From: Bacteroidia bacterium
GTDB lineage: Bacteria > Bacteroidota > Bacteroidia > Flavobacteriales > Flavobacteriaceae
Assembly (NCBI GenBank): GCA_030427735.1
Contig: JAUIBP010000013.1
Coordinates: forward strand, 1-64,000
Direction: 5' to 3'
Length of the DNA stretch: 64,000 bases
Part shown: one piece after another, positions 27,751-37,277 of the stretch
Numbering within the stretch: the first letter of the stretch is position 1
Layout of the letters: each line of letters begins with the position of its first letter
Translations under genes and position numbers: made by a program
The notes under the pieces: model-generated
Told to the model about the DNA's origin: nothing
Database searches by the model: none
The model's input: the letters and a program-made list of their open reading frames with translations, nothing else

Positions 27751-29040
27751 TTAGTTACCATCAGGTTTTGTGTTTTCGAATCTAGGACTTAAAGGAAAAG
27801 TCCAGTTTTTATAGGTATCCGGAGATTTTGGGTCGTAATCCAGTTTTTCTAAAAGTGCTTTTTGTAGTGGTAAATTTAAATCCTGAATACCTATTACCAC
27901 GCATTTTGCTATTTCATTAGCGCCAAAACTATTAAAATGTGTATTGTCTTCCAGCGCTTTTGTTTGTCCCGGAAAGGTATTGGCCGGATATTGGACAAAG
28001 GCCTTGCGAGAGGCTTCATCGCCCCAACTTTCGTATAATACGGTTGTCATGGCGGTTAAATCTATTAAAGGTACATTCAAATCTTTGGAAACTTGTCTCA
28101 TGGCAGCTGGAAAATCGCCGTGAGTTTCCTTTAACTTGCCATTGGATTCAAAAGCACGGCGTTGCGTTGGTGTTAATAACACGGGTATTGCTTTTTTAGC
28201 TCTGGCTTCGGTAATAAATTCTTTTAATAAATTGGTGTATAAGCCCCAAGCACCGTTGCCTTCACCTTTAATTTTTTCGTCGTTATGGCCAAATTCTATA
28301 AAAAGATAATCTCCGGGTTTGATTAGGGATATTATTTTTTCTAAGCGTTTTCTGGATTTAAATGAAGGCAAAGATTCTCCCGAATTTGCAAAATTAGCTA
28401 TGGCAATACTAGGGTTAAAGTAGGCTGTAATAAACTGCCCCCAAGACGCCCAAGGCTCTAAATCCTGATCGGTAACTGTAGAATCGCCAGCTAAAAACAC
28501 AGTAGTTGCCGATGTTACAGGCGTAATGGTTATTTGTTGGATGGCAGGTTGACCTAAAAATTCTAAAGTTAACTTATCATCCCAGTTTAAGTAGTTGCGT
28601 TCGCGTTCTTTTAAGGTGATGTTTAATGTGTCGTTAATTTTTGGGGTGCGCACATTTACAGTAATGGTCTTGTGTACTGTTTGGTTTTTCTTAACGGCAA
28701 CATCTCTAAGCATCAAACGTCTGGATTCAGCTTTTACCGTGGTTTTTGAAGCCTGATCGCCACCCAAAACCAAATCGATGTTATAGTTTCCTTCAGGTAA
28801 AGCCACCGAAAAATATAAACTTTCTGTGCTTGATACCGAATTCGTGCTAAAATTTGCGTGTTGTGCCGTGTTAAAGTCAAATCCGTATGCCGTTTTCTTA
28901 GAATATGCTATCGCATCAGTAATGCTAATTCCCGAATCGTTATTTTTAACAGAACCAAAAGTGAAGGTTTTTACAGTGGTCTGCGCCATCAGGCTTGTCG
29001 AAAATAGTAAATATAAAATAGCAATGTTGCTGAGTTTCAT
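27751..29040 (-). CDS. CE12 rhamnogalacturonan acetylesterase with N-terminal beta-sandwich
   Basis: This 429-residue exported protein (signal peptide 1-20, ending LMAQ) has two parts. Residues ~22-165 form a beta-rich domain (VKTFTFGSV ... LNITLKERERNYLNWDD) resembling the N-terminal module of bacterial rhamnogalacturonan acetylesterases. Residues ~178-400 are an SGNH domain with Ser187 in AGDSTVTD, Gly in NSGES, Asn253 in FGHNDEK and Asp365/His368 in EDNTHFN. It should deacetylate the RG-I backbone before cleavage. It is the first gene of the second leftward block and faces a GH28 gene across a 208-bp control region carrying a motif shared with the susC control region. Confidence 0.92.
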   Translation of the reverse strand: MKLSNIAILYLLFSTSLMAQTTVKTFTFGSVKNNDSGISITDAIAYSKKTAYGFDFNTAQHANFSTNSVSSTESLYFSVALPEGNYNIDLVLGGDQASKTTVKAESRRLMLRDVAVKKNQTVHKTITVNVRTPKINDTLNITLKERERNYLNWDDKLTLEFLGQPAIQQITITPVTSATTVFLAGDSTVTDQDLEPWASWGQFITAYFNPSIAIANFANSGESLPSFKSRKRLEKIISLIKPGDYLFIEFGHNDEKIKGEGNGAWGLYTNLLKEFITEARAKKAIPVLLTPTQRRAFESNGKLKETHGDFPAAMRQVSKDLNVPLIDLTAMTTVLYESWGDEASRKAFVQYPANTFPGQTKALEDNTHFNSFGANEIAKCVVIGIQDLNLPLQKALLEKLDYDPKSPDTYKNWTFPLSPRFENTKPDGN

Positions 29041-29248
29041 AATCGGTTTTTTATTTTGGCTATTAAATCAGGAATAGATAGTTCGTTTTTAGTTTACTAA
29101 AGTAGTATCAAAAGCAGAGAGAACCATCCTGTACTATTCTGAAATTGGAAAAAGATTTATGTAAGTTAAAACGATGAATCATGTAGGTACAGGATGCATA
29201 TCATAATCTTTTTAATGATCTTCGGATAAATTTTTAAACACTAACTTT
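29041..29248. promoter_or_regulatory. Second divergent control region with shared operator-like motif
   Basis: The gap between the divergent CE12 and GH28 genes contains ACCATCCTGT at 29123-29132 followed by TTCTG at 29137-29141 (10-bp period), matching the motif at 12283-12301. An inverted CAGGATG lies at 29190-29196. No reading frame is apparent. Confidence 0.5.
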
Positions 29249-30703
29249 TTGAAACCAGTAATTGTATTCTTAACCTTATTATTAAGTGCCACTGCTTGCA
29301 CAAATTCAAAACAACAAAAGAAAACATCGGAGGTGCCAAAATGGGTATCGGAAGTGGGGGCGCAAGCCTTAACGTTTAAAGACACGACTTTTTATGTTAA
29401 CGATTATGGCGCTAAAGCTGGAGGTAAAACTTTGAATACCGAAGCTATTCAAGCAGCAATAGATGCCTGCCATGAACATGGTGGCGGTACGGTAGCTTTC
29501 AAACCAGGTAAGTATTTATCAGGCTCTATTTTTATTAAAGAACATGTTCGGTTTCGAGTGGATAAAGGGGTAACTATTTTAGGGAGTGAAGATATTAATG
29601 ATTATAAAGTGATTGATACCCGGGTTGCTGGTGTGGAAATGCCTTGGCCTTCAGCGTTGATAAATGTGAACAATCAAAACCATATTAGCATTGAAGGCGA
29701 TGGAATTATCGACGGACAAGGGAAAGTCTTTTGGGATTATTATTGGGCCTTACGAAAAGATGAGTACGAACCTAAAGGTTTGCGATGGATAGTTGATTAC
29801 GATGCGCGACGCCCAAGAACCGTTTTAATTTCGGATGCGAAACATGTAGAGCTGAAAAATTTACAACTTCAGAAGGCAGGATTTTGGACGGTTCAAGTTT
29901 TGTATTCCGAACACATTACGGTTGATGGTTTAACCATTCGAAATAATATTGGCGGCCACGGGCCAAGCACCGATGGTGTCGATGTCGATTCGTCTAAATG
30001 GGTGTTAATTCAGAATTGTGATATCGATTGTAACGACGATAATTTTTGTTTAAAAGCCGGACGCGATTGGGATGGTTTGCGCGTAAACAGACCCACAGAA
30101 TATGTTGTAATTAGGGATTGTATTGCCCGAAAAGGCGCCGGTTTATTTACGCTTGGTAGCGAGACGTCTGGCAGTATCAGGCATGTTTATGTGTCTAATA
30201 TTAAAGGTTTGGGTACTAGTAACGGTCTTAATATTAAATCGGCAACAACGAGAGGTGGTATTGTAGAAGATGTGTATTTAGAAAATATAAAAATGGACAG
30301 TGTTGGGATATTTATTAAGGTGTCTATGAATTGGAATCCGTCGTACAGCTATTCTAAATTACCAGAAAATTACGATTACGACAGCATTCCAGAGCATTGG
30401 AAAACCATGTTGAAACAAGTCGAGCCAGCGTCTAAAGGTATTCCGAAGTTTAAAAATATAACCTTAAAAAATATCGCCGTAAAAGGAGCTAAAACTGCTA
30501 TTAATGTAAACGGATTAGAAACCTCGATAATTGAAAATTTCAACTTAAAAAATGTGAGTATTGAAGCTAAAACCGCAGGGAAAATAGTGTATTCTAAAGA
30601 TTGGGTTTTAGATGACGTTAGTATCAAAACAGAGGATAATTCCAAAGTTCAATTAGAGCATACATCAAACATCAATTTTACAGATGCACATTATCAGCAG
30701 TAA
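29249..30703 (+). CDS. GH28-family enzyme, probable rhamnogalacturonan hydrolase type; TTG start
   Basis: This 484-residue lipoprotein (Cys17 in SATACTNS) is a GH28 parallel beta-helix. It has VNDYGAKAGGKTLNTEAIQAAID, STDGVD (240-245) and CNDDNFCLKAG (261-271). Where polygalacturonases have a Gly-His-Gly block before GSE, this protein reads KGAGLFTLGSETSG, so the usual His is missing; rhamnogalacturonan hydrolases also depart from the polygalacturonase site, so RG or exo-specificity is plausible. No in-frame ATG or GTG precedes the lipoprotein signal; the only suitable start is TTG at 29249. It is the first gene of the right-hand block, with the DUF4450-type gene 1 bp after its stop. Confidence 0.87.
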   Translation: MKPVIVFLTLLLSATACTNSKQQKKTSEVPKWVSEVGAQALTFKDTTFYVNDYGAKAGGKTLNTEAIQAAIDACHEHGGGTVAFKPGKYLSGSIFIKEHVRFRVDKGVTILGSEDINDYKVIDTRVAGVEMPWPSALINVNNQNHISIEGDGIIDGQGKVFWDYYWALRKDEYEPKGLRWIVDYDARRPRTVLISDAKHVELKNLQLQKAGFWTVQVLYSEHITVDGLTIRNNIGGHGPSTDGVDVDSSKWVLIQNCDIDCNDDNFCLKAGRDWDGLRVNRPTEYVVIRDCIARKGAGLFTLGSETSGSIRHVYVSNIKGLGTSNGLNIKSATTRGGIVEDVYLENIKMDSVGIFIKVSMNWNPSYSYSKLPENYDYDSIPEHWKTMLKQVEPASKGIPKFKNITLKNIAVKGAKTAINVNGLETSIIENFNLKNVSIEAKTAGKIVYSKDWVLDDVSIKTEDNSKVQLEHTSNINFTDAHYQQ

Positions 30704-30704
30704 T

Positions 30705-33700
30705 ATGAGAAGTTTATTAAAAATTAGCCTGTCTTTAGTTTGTGTATTGGTGTTTAGTGCTGCGAACTCGCAAGAACAGCAACAAATTTGGCACGATACC
30801 ATCAGGCAGTTACATTACAAACCAGAAGGTAACGGATTTAAATTGGTTAATGGTCAACGAAAATTTAATCGTGCCATTTACGGCACCAATTCCGGATTTC
30901 GATTAGAAGCAGGCGATTTACCAGAATTCGCCATGTATATGCCTGGTATGGGCGGTAATTTTAAATTAGGAATCGCCAATAAGTCTAAAAGCAAGTGGCT
31001 TACAGCTTGCGATAAGATGCAAACAAGTTATGTTCCAGGCACTATGATTTACGAGATACGAGATGAATTATTACACAATGGTGTTATTACTGTTCAAGTC
31101 GTGGCTTTTGCCGATCGAGAAGGATTTATAACAAAAGTAAGCACCGAAAATTTACCAAAACATCTCGACCTGATTTGGGCCTTTGGTGGCGCTAGTGGTA
31201 AAAAGTTTCATAGGGATGGCGATATTGGTGCCGATCCTGAATCGGTGTTTTACTTGCAACCTAAATATTGTGTAAATAATAAGTACACCATAAAAGACAA
31301 TCGTTTTAAAGTTGATTTTGGTTCCGAAAACAACAAGCAAAAAACAGGTAATAATCGACATATTGCTGGGTGTCTTCCAAAATCTGAAGTGAAACTGGCT
31401 AATGCATTGCAACAGGAATCTCCTAAAGTATTATTTGAATCGCAAGCGGATAGCCTGCCGGTTATAACAGGAACATTAGCGTTACAATCTTCTAAAACCT
31501 ATTACTGGGCTTTCGAGAATACGGAAAGTTTACAGTCTCAAACCCAGCAGGATATTCAAATTAATTTTGAAAAAGCTCTAGAAGCCGTTCAGGAATTACG
31601 ATCGCGAGTTACGCTTAAAACACCCGATCCGTACATCAATACTTTGGGCGGTGCTTTAGCGATTGCTGGCGATGCCATATGGGAAAGTCCGGCGTATTTA
31701 CACGGTGCCGTGGCTTGGCGTATGCACTTAAATGCTTGGCGCGGTGCTTATGTTGCCGATCCGTTAGGATGGAAAGATCGTGCGGAAATGCATTTTAAAA
31801 GTTACGGAAAATCGCAAGTGTTAGAGCCTGAAACAGGCCCCATTGTATTGGATAGCTCCCGAAATTTTGCCAGACAGAAAGAAGTTTTAGGAACCGCCAT
31901 GTTTAGTCGTGGTTATATTAGTCGCCGACCGAATAACAATACCATTGCGCATCATTACGATATGAATTCGGTGTTTGTCAATCAGTTGCTTCGGCATTAT
32001 TTATGGACAGGCGATACTGCATTTATCCGTGATATGTGGCCAGTAGTAAAACGCCATTTGGCTTGGGAAAAGCGCAATTTCGATGCGGATGGCGATGGAC
32101 TTTACGATGCTTATGCTTGTATTTGGGCGAGCGATGCCTTACAGTATAGCGGTGGCGGTGTTACCTATGCATCGGCATATAACTACAGCGCTAATACTAT
32201 AGCAGCGCAGATTGCTAAAATTTTGGGTGAAGATGCAACGGTTTACCAACAGGAAGCCAATCGAATAAAAAAAGCTGTGCAAGATTTATGGGTTTCAGAT
32301 AAAGGTGTTTTTGCTGAATATAAAGAAGCTCTGGGAAATAAAAACTTGCACGATCAGCCCGGACTTTGGACGATTTATCATAGCCTAGATGAAGGCATTG
32401 CCGATGGATTTCAGGCGTATCAAATGTTGGATTACGTAGATCGGGAGATTCCGCATATTCCTGTCACTACCGATCAGTCGGAACACAAAAACATGTTTTT
32501 GTTGGCAACAAGTAACTGGCAACCTTATACGTGGAGTGTGAACAACGTGGCTTTAGCCGAAAATTTACATGCTTCTTTGGCCTATTGGCAAGGCGGTAAA
32601 CCCGAAAAAGGTTTCGAAATTTGGCGAAATGCGTTAATTGAAAGTATGTATTACGGGGCTTCGCCGGGAGGGTTTCAGCAGTTGAGTTTTTACGATGCCA
32701 TTCGCGGTGAATTGTATCGCGATTTTGCCGATCCTGTTGGTATGGCTGCAAGATCGTTGGTTGAAGGTTTGTTTGGAATTGTGCCAAATGCCATTGATGA
32801 AATTTTAACGATTACACCTGGATTTCCGTCAGATTGGGATGTTGCAAGTTTGGATATTCCTAATGTGTCTGTCGATTTTGAGCGAAAACAAAATGTTTCA
32901 GCTTATCGTATAAAACCCAATTTTGAGTCGAAAATGAAGCTGAAATTAGTTTTAAATGTAGAAAAAACTTCGATAGAAAAAGTTACGGTAAATGGTAAAT
33001 CAGTACAATGGTTGGTAGATACAAATGCTGTTGGTCAGCCTAAAATTATACTTTCATGCGATTACAATCCGGAATATGACATTAAAGTGTTCTGGGGAAC
33101 AGAAGCCATAGAAATGATTTCCGACACCGTTGTGGTTTACGAAGGTGGTGACTTTACAGTAACAAGTAAGCAAGCAAAATTATTAGCAGTAAAAGATCCG
33201 CAAGGCATTTTAAGTGAAACAGATTTAAATTCGAACACCTTAAAAGGTAAAGTCCTTTCGAAAACAGGAGAAAAAATATTGTTTGTACAGATGCAACAAG
33301 GCGATTTAAAATGGTGGCAGCCTGTAAATGTTAGTATTCAACCCCAATTAGAAGTCGTTCATGTCGATAGCAAATCTGCGTATGTAGAAGTATTGATGTC
33401 TCATCCATTTGATGCTGAATTATCAGCAGTTAAAATTAATGGCGTTTCGGTAACGTTTCAAGGCGATAAGGCGAAAAAAAACATGCTGCTGAGATTAGAT
33501 AAACAGCTGTGTGTGCCGGGAACAAATAGCTTAGAAATCATATCAAAAGATGGAATGTTAGTGGAGACTTTTCAACATTGGGATTTAAAATTACCATCTA
33601 AAAGCAACACAGAAACAATCGATTTAACAAGAGATTTTAACGCTAATATTACCGAAATTTTTCAGCAGCAATATTTGAGTCCGCGACCTACATCGCCGAC

Positions 33701-34334
33701 CTTGCAATTACCAACACAAGGTATCGGGAATTGGTGTTATCCATACATTCAGCCTGAAATAGACGATTCTGGTTTACGAGCAAAAGCTGCTTTAGGAGCG
33801 GTTTCTTATTTGCAAAACATTCCGTTTCAACTGCCTGCGGGCGAAGCTAAAAATATTGTATTTGCTTCGCAGTGGGATAACTATCCAAAATCCATTCAAA
33901 TTCCGCTTAAAGGCAAGGCATCACATGTCTATTTACTAATGGCCGGAACGACCAATCCCATGCAAACCCGAATGGTAAATGGGCGGGTTCGTGTGGTGTA
34001 TACCGATGGGACTTCTAGTGTTTTAGAGCTTAAAAACCCTGAAAACTGGTGGCCAATAGAGCAAAACTATTACGACGACGGTTTTGCCTTTACAACCGAT
34101 GCCGTTAAACCGCCGCGACTGTATCTAAAATCGGGCGAATTTATAAACGATTTTAAAGATTATACACCCATAAAGGGCTTTTCAGATTTTGGAATTGATG
34201 GAGGTGCAGCAACGCTTTTGGATTTACCATTAAATGCTAATAAAACTTTAGATTATTTAGAAGTAGAAGCCGTGGCCAACGATGTGGTTATTGGCCTAAT
34301 GGGACTGACTTTGATTAATAGAACAATTAATTAA
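30705..34334 (+). CDS. DUF4450-type large exported protein, putative (alpha/alpha)6 glycoside hydrolase
   Basis: This ~1209-residue exported protein (signal peptide MRSLLKISLSLVCVLVFSA) begins with a domain like DUF4450 (about 25-310: LHYKPEGNGFKLVNGQRKFNRAIYG, then GFRLEAGDLPEFAMYMPG). Residues ~320-720 look like a six-hairpin (alpha/alpha)6 barrel (HYDMNSVFVNQLLRHYLWTGD, RHLAWEKRNFDADGDGLYDAY). Beta-rich regions follow. No CAZy family could be assigned by eye. Its place between GH28 and a GH65-like gene in a pectin PUL makes it a good candidate enzyme on RG-I side chains. The start is at 30705 because the signal peptide begins there; an in-frame ATG at 30684 would overlap GH28. Confidence 0.75.
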   Translation: MRSLLKISLSLVCVLVFSAANSQEQQQIWHDTIRQLHYKPEGNGFKLVNGQRKFNRAIYGTNSGFRLEAGDLPEFAMYMPGMGGNFKLGIANKSKSKWLTACDKMQTSYVPGTMIYEIRDELLHNGVITVQVVAFADREGFITKVSTENLPKHLDLIWAFGGASGKKFHRDGDIGADPESVFYLQPKYCVNNKYTIKDNRFKVDFGSENNKQKTGNNRHIAGCLPKSEVKLANALQQESPKVLFESQADSLPVITGTLALQSSKTYYWAFENTESLQSQTQQDIQINFEKALEAVQELRSRVTLKTPDPYINTLGGALAIAGDAIWESPAYLHGAVAWRMHLNAWRGAYVADPLGWKDRAEMHFKSYGKSQVLEPETGPIVLDSSRNFARQKEVLGTAMFSRGYISRRPNNNTIAHHYDMNSVFVNQLLRHYLWTGDTAFIRDMWPVVKRHLAWEKRNFDADGDGLYDAYACIWASDALQYSGGGVTYASAYNYSANTIAAQIAKILGEDATVYQQEANRIKKAVQDLWVSDKGVFAEYKEALGNKNLHDQPGLWTIYHSLDEGIADGFQAYQMLDYVDREIPHIPVTTDQSEHKNMFLLATSNWQPYTWSVNNVALAENLHASLAYWQGGKPEKGFEIWRNALIESMYYGASPGGFQQLSFYDAIRGELYRDFADPVGMAARSLVEGLFGIVPNAIDEILTITPGFPSDWDVASLDIPNVSVDFERKQNVSAYRIKPNFESKMKLKLVLNVEKTSIEKVTVNGKSVQWLVDTNAVGQPKIILSCDYNPEYDIKVFWGTEAIEMISDTVVVYEGGDFTVTSKQAKLLAVKDPQGILSETDLNSNTLKGKVLSKTGEKILFVQMQQGDLKWWQPVNVSIQPQLEVVHVDSKSAYVEVLMSHPFDAELSAVKINGVSVTFQGDKAKKNMLLRLDKQLCVPGTNSLEIISKDGMLVETFQHWDLKLPSKSNTETIDLTRDFNANITEIFQQQYLSPRPTSPTLQLPTQGIGNWCYPYIQPEIDDSGLRAKAALGAVSYLQNIPFQLPAGEAKNIVFASQWDNYPKSIQIPLKGKASHVYLLMAGTTNPMQTRMVNGRVRVVYTDGTSSVLELKNPENWWPIEQNYYDDGFAFTTDAVKPPRLYLKSGEFINDFKDYTPIKGFSDFGIDGGAATLLDLPLNANKTLDYLEVEAVANDVVIGLMGLTLINRTIN

Positions 34335-34431
34335 TGTACCAATGTAGTAGTTAAATAATGTAGCAATTGGTCAATTTGAAAATGAAGCCAACAACTAATA
34401 ACCAAAACCCAATAACTAAAATCCAAATATT

Positions 34432-36594
34432 ATGAAAAAACTGTATGCCCTTTTAATGTTCAGTGCTATTTTATTAAGTAATAGTTCTTGTAAAGATAAA
34501 GTGGAACAAGAACCTTTGACTAGTGCTGAAAAAATAGACCGAAAAGCTGTTGTAAGCCGGCATAATGTTATAGTGAAATCTTTGGATACTTTAGCGTCTT
34601 TGTCGGTTGGAAATGGCACCTTTGCTTATACGGTAGATGTTACGGGTTTACAAACGTTTCCCGAATATTACAAAGACGGCATGCCTTTGGGCACGCAATC
34701 GGAGTGGGGTTGGGATAGTTATCCCAATACCGAAAATTATAAGTTTGAAGAAACTTTAGTCGATTACAAACAGAATGGCAGAGCTATTTCTTATGCTATT
34801 CAGAATAAGGCTTCGGAACGAACCAAAGCGGCTACAGAGTATTTTAGATCGAATCCGCACCGTTTGCAGTTGGGGAATTTAGGCTTGGAATTGTTAAAGT
34901 CGGATGGTAGTAAAGTAGCACCTTCAGATATTAAAAGCATAAATCAGCACTTAAATTTGTGGACGGGAGAAATTACCAGTGAATTTACCGTTGAAGGAAT
35001 TCCTGTAACTATTTGGACGACTTGTCATCAGGAAGCCGATGTAATTGGCGTTAAAATTCAGTCTGAATTATTACTGAAAAAGCAATTACAAATTCGCGTG
35101 CGTTTTCCATATCCAACAGGCACATGGACCGATTTGGCAGCGCAGTGGGATGGTGAAAGACCTTATAAAAGCAGTATTGTAAAGTCTACCATAAACGAGG
35201 CGGTTATTGCTCGCGAATTGGATTCGTTACAGTATCAAGTTGGTTTACAATGGAAGGGTAATGCACAACTAGCAGAAAAAGCAGAACATTATTTTCTGTT
35301 GACACCTGAAGAAAATAATGTGTTCGAATTTACGTGTCAGTATACCAATTCAGAAGTTAAAAGGTCTATAGATTTTGAAGCTGTACTAAGCAGTAGTGAA
35401 ACGGAGTGGGAGCGGTTTTGGAAAAGTGGTGCAGTGGTAGATTTTTCGGGCAGTACCGATCCGCGGGCTAAAGAGTTGGAGCGTCGCGTGGTATTGTCTC
35501 AATATTTAACAAAGTTACAGTGTACAGGAGCATTGCCTCCGCAAGAAACCGGTTTAACCTACAATAGTTGGTATGGTAAACCACATTTAGAAATGCATTG
35601 GTGGCATGGTGTGCATTTTGCTTTATGGAATCGATTGGAATATTTGGAGCAAACTTTACCGTGGTATAATCGCGTGTTTAAAAAGGCTAAGTCTTTGGCC
35701 GAACGACAAGGTTTTGAAGGTGCTAGATGGCAAAAAATGACCGATCCGTATGGCGATGAAGGGCCATCGTCTGTGGGGGCGTTTTTAATCTGGCAACAAC
35801 CACATTTTATTACTTATGCCGAATTGATGTATCGTGCAAAACCAAGCCAAGAAACCTTAGAATTGTATAAAGATCGGGTATATGCAACAGCCGATTTTAT
35901 GGCAAGTTATGCCAATTTCAACACCGAAAAGAATCGCTACGAATTGGGACCGCCAGTAATTGCTGCTCAAGAACGTTTTAAAGCAGTTGAAACATACAAT
36001 CCCACTTACGAATTAGCCTATTGGCATTGGGCACTAAAAACGGCTGTGGCTTGGAAAATTCGTTTAGGAGAAGAGCCAAATCCTGCTTGGAAAACCGTTT
36101 TAGATGGTTTGTCGCCTTTACCAGTTCAGGATAATATGTATTTAGCGGCAGAAAGTGCAACGGATTCCTACACCAATCCGGAATACAGAACCGATCACCC
36201 GTCTGTGTTTGGAACTTTTGGGATGTTACCAGAATCGGAAAAATTGGATAAAACTATTATGAAAAACACGTTTGACTGGATTTGGGATAACTGGGCTTGG
36301 CACGATACCTGGGGTTGGGATTTTCCAATGACGGCCATGACGGCAGCTCGTTTAGGCGAACCGGAAAAAGCGGTAGATGCCTTGTTTATGGACATACAAA
36401 CCAATACCTATTTAAAAAGTGGTCATAATTACCAGGAAGGGCGCTTGCCAGTATATTTACCAGGGAATGGCGGTTTATTAACTGCTGTAGCCATGATGTG
36501 TGCTGGTTGGGATGGTTCGGAAGGAGAAAATCCAGGGTTCCCAAAAGACGGCTCTTGGAATGTAAAGTGGGAAGGATTTCAGAAGATGTTTTAA
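34432..36594 (+). CDS. GH65-like six-hairpin glycosidase-fold lipoprotein, function unknown
   Basis: This 720-residue lipoprotein (Cys20 in SNSSCKD) has an N-terminal beta-supersandwich and a C-terminal six-hairpin barrel. The block HLEMHWWHGVHFALW (385-399), GPSSVGAFLIWQQPH and WDFPMTAMTAARLGEPEKA resemble the GH65-like group that includes animal protein-glucosylgalactosylhydroxylysine glucosidase. The bacterial branch is mostly uncharacterised. In a pectin PUL it may cleave an alpha-linked side-chain sugar; this is inference from context. It lies 97 bp after the DUF4450-type gene, ending the rightward block, and its stop overlaps the end of the convergent LytTR gene by 4 bp. Confidence 0.7.
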   Translation: MKKLYALLMFSAILLSNSSCKDKVEQEPLTSAEKIDRKAVVSRHNVIVKSLDTLASLSVGNGTFAYTVDVTGLQTFPEYYKDGMPLGTQSEWGWDSYPNTENYKFEETLVDYKQNGRAISYAIQNKASERTKAATEYFRSNPHRLQLGNLGLELLKSDGSKVAPSDIKSINQHLNLWTGEITSEFTVEGIPVTIWTTCHQEADVIGVKIQSELLLKKQLQIRVRFPYPTGTWTDLAAQWDGERPYKSSIVKSTINEAVIARELDSLQYQVGLQWKGNAQLAEKAEHYFLLTPEENNVFEFTCQYTNSEVKRSIDFEAVLSSSETEWERFWKSGAVVDFSGSTDPRAKELERRVVLSQYLTKLQCTGALPPQETGLTYNSWYGKPHLEMHWWHGVHFALWNRLEYLEQTLPWYNRVFKKAKSLAERQGFEGARWQKMTDPYGDEGPSSVGAFLIWQQPHFITYAELMYRAKPSQETLELYKDRVYATADFMASYANFNTEKNRYELGPPVIAAQERFKAVETYNPTYELAYWHWALKTAVAWKIRLGEEPNPAWKTVLDGLSPLPVQDNMYLAAESATDSYTNPEYRTDHPSVFGTFGMLPESEKLDKTIMKNTFDWIWDNWAWHDTWGWDFPMTAMTAARLGEPEKAVDALFMDIQTNTYLKSGHNYQEGRLPVYLPGNGGLLTAVAMMCAGWDGSEGENPGFPKDGSWNVKWEGFQKMF

Positions 36595-37277
36595 CAGCAG
36601 CTAATTTTATGAATTACATGCGCGTACGTTCGTCCTATAGGAATATCCTGATTGTTAATTTGAACCTCATGATTGTTGTAGGCCGAAATTTTATTAATTG
36701 CAACTATAAAGGAACGATGAATTCTTAAAAAATGATTTCGCGGTAACAAAGTTTCTATACGACTTATAGATTCTTTTGTTTTTAACGGCGGACAAAGGGT
36801 TCTGTAAATCATTATATAATCTTTAGCGCTTTCTATATACAAAACGCTATTTAAGAATACTTTTACTTTTTTACGTTGACTATTAAAAAGTAAAAAGGTA
36901 TCGTCTAAATTTTGCGATTTTGATGGTTTAGTGTTTGTGAATTTTGAAACGGCTTTAAAAAACGACTCTATGGTGATGGGTTTTAAAAGATAATCTATAG
37001 CGTTAAAACAAAAGGCATTAACGGGTGTTTTTGCTTTGGATGATGTGAAGATAACCTCAGGCTTGTGTTCTAATTTATTGTATAGTGTTGAGTTTATGAA
37101 TTTACTATTGCCGATATCTATAAAAATTAGATCGACACGCTCTGCGCTCATAATAGTGAAGAATTCTTTTAAAGAACAACACGCTCTTAAATGCATATTA
37201 GGTATAAAGCGCAAATACTGTTTTAAAGTATTTCTACTTTTAGGGTCGTGCTCTATAATTAAACATGTAAATGTCAT
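36591..37277 (-). CDS. LytTR-family response regulator
   Basis: This 228-residue cytoplasmic regulator has a receiver domain (1-120) with phospho-acceptor Asp54 in LIFIDIGNSKF and a conserved Lys in LLKPIT, followed by a LytTR DNA-binding domain (about 130-228) with VLYIESAKDYIMIY, PRNHFLRIHRSFIV and IPIGRTY. No sensor kinase is adjacent, so it is an orphan in this window. It is convergent with the last pectin-PUL gene (4-bp overlap) and divergent from a lipoprotein gene; a role in either is possible but not shown. Confidence 0.9.
   Translation of the reverse strand: MTFTCLIIEHDPKSRNTLKQYLRFIPNMHLRACCSLKEFFTIMSAERVDLIFIDIGNSKFINSTLYNKLEHKPEVIFTSSKAKTPVNAFCFNAIDYLLKPITIESFFKAVSKFTNTKPSKSQNLDDTFLLFNSQRKKVKVFLNSVLYIESAKDYIMIYRTLCPPLKTKESISRIETLLPRNHFLRIHRSFIVAINKISAYNNHEVQINNQDIPIGRTYAHVIHKISCC

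Noticed and set aside
1338-36594. Ulvan-type PUL
   Set aside because: GH105, rhamnosidase and GH43 also occur in ulvan loci, but no sulfatase (no C-x-P-S-R type gene) and no ulvan lyase is present, while CE12 and GH28 point to pectin.
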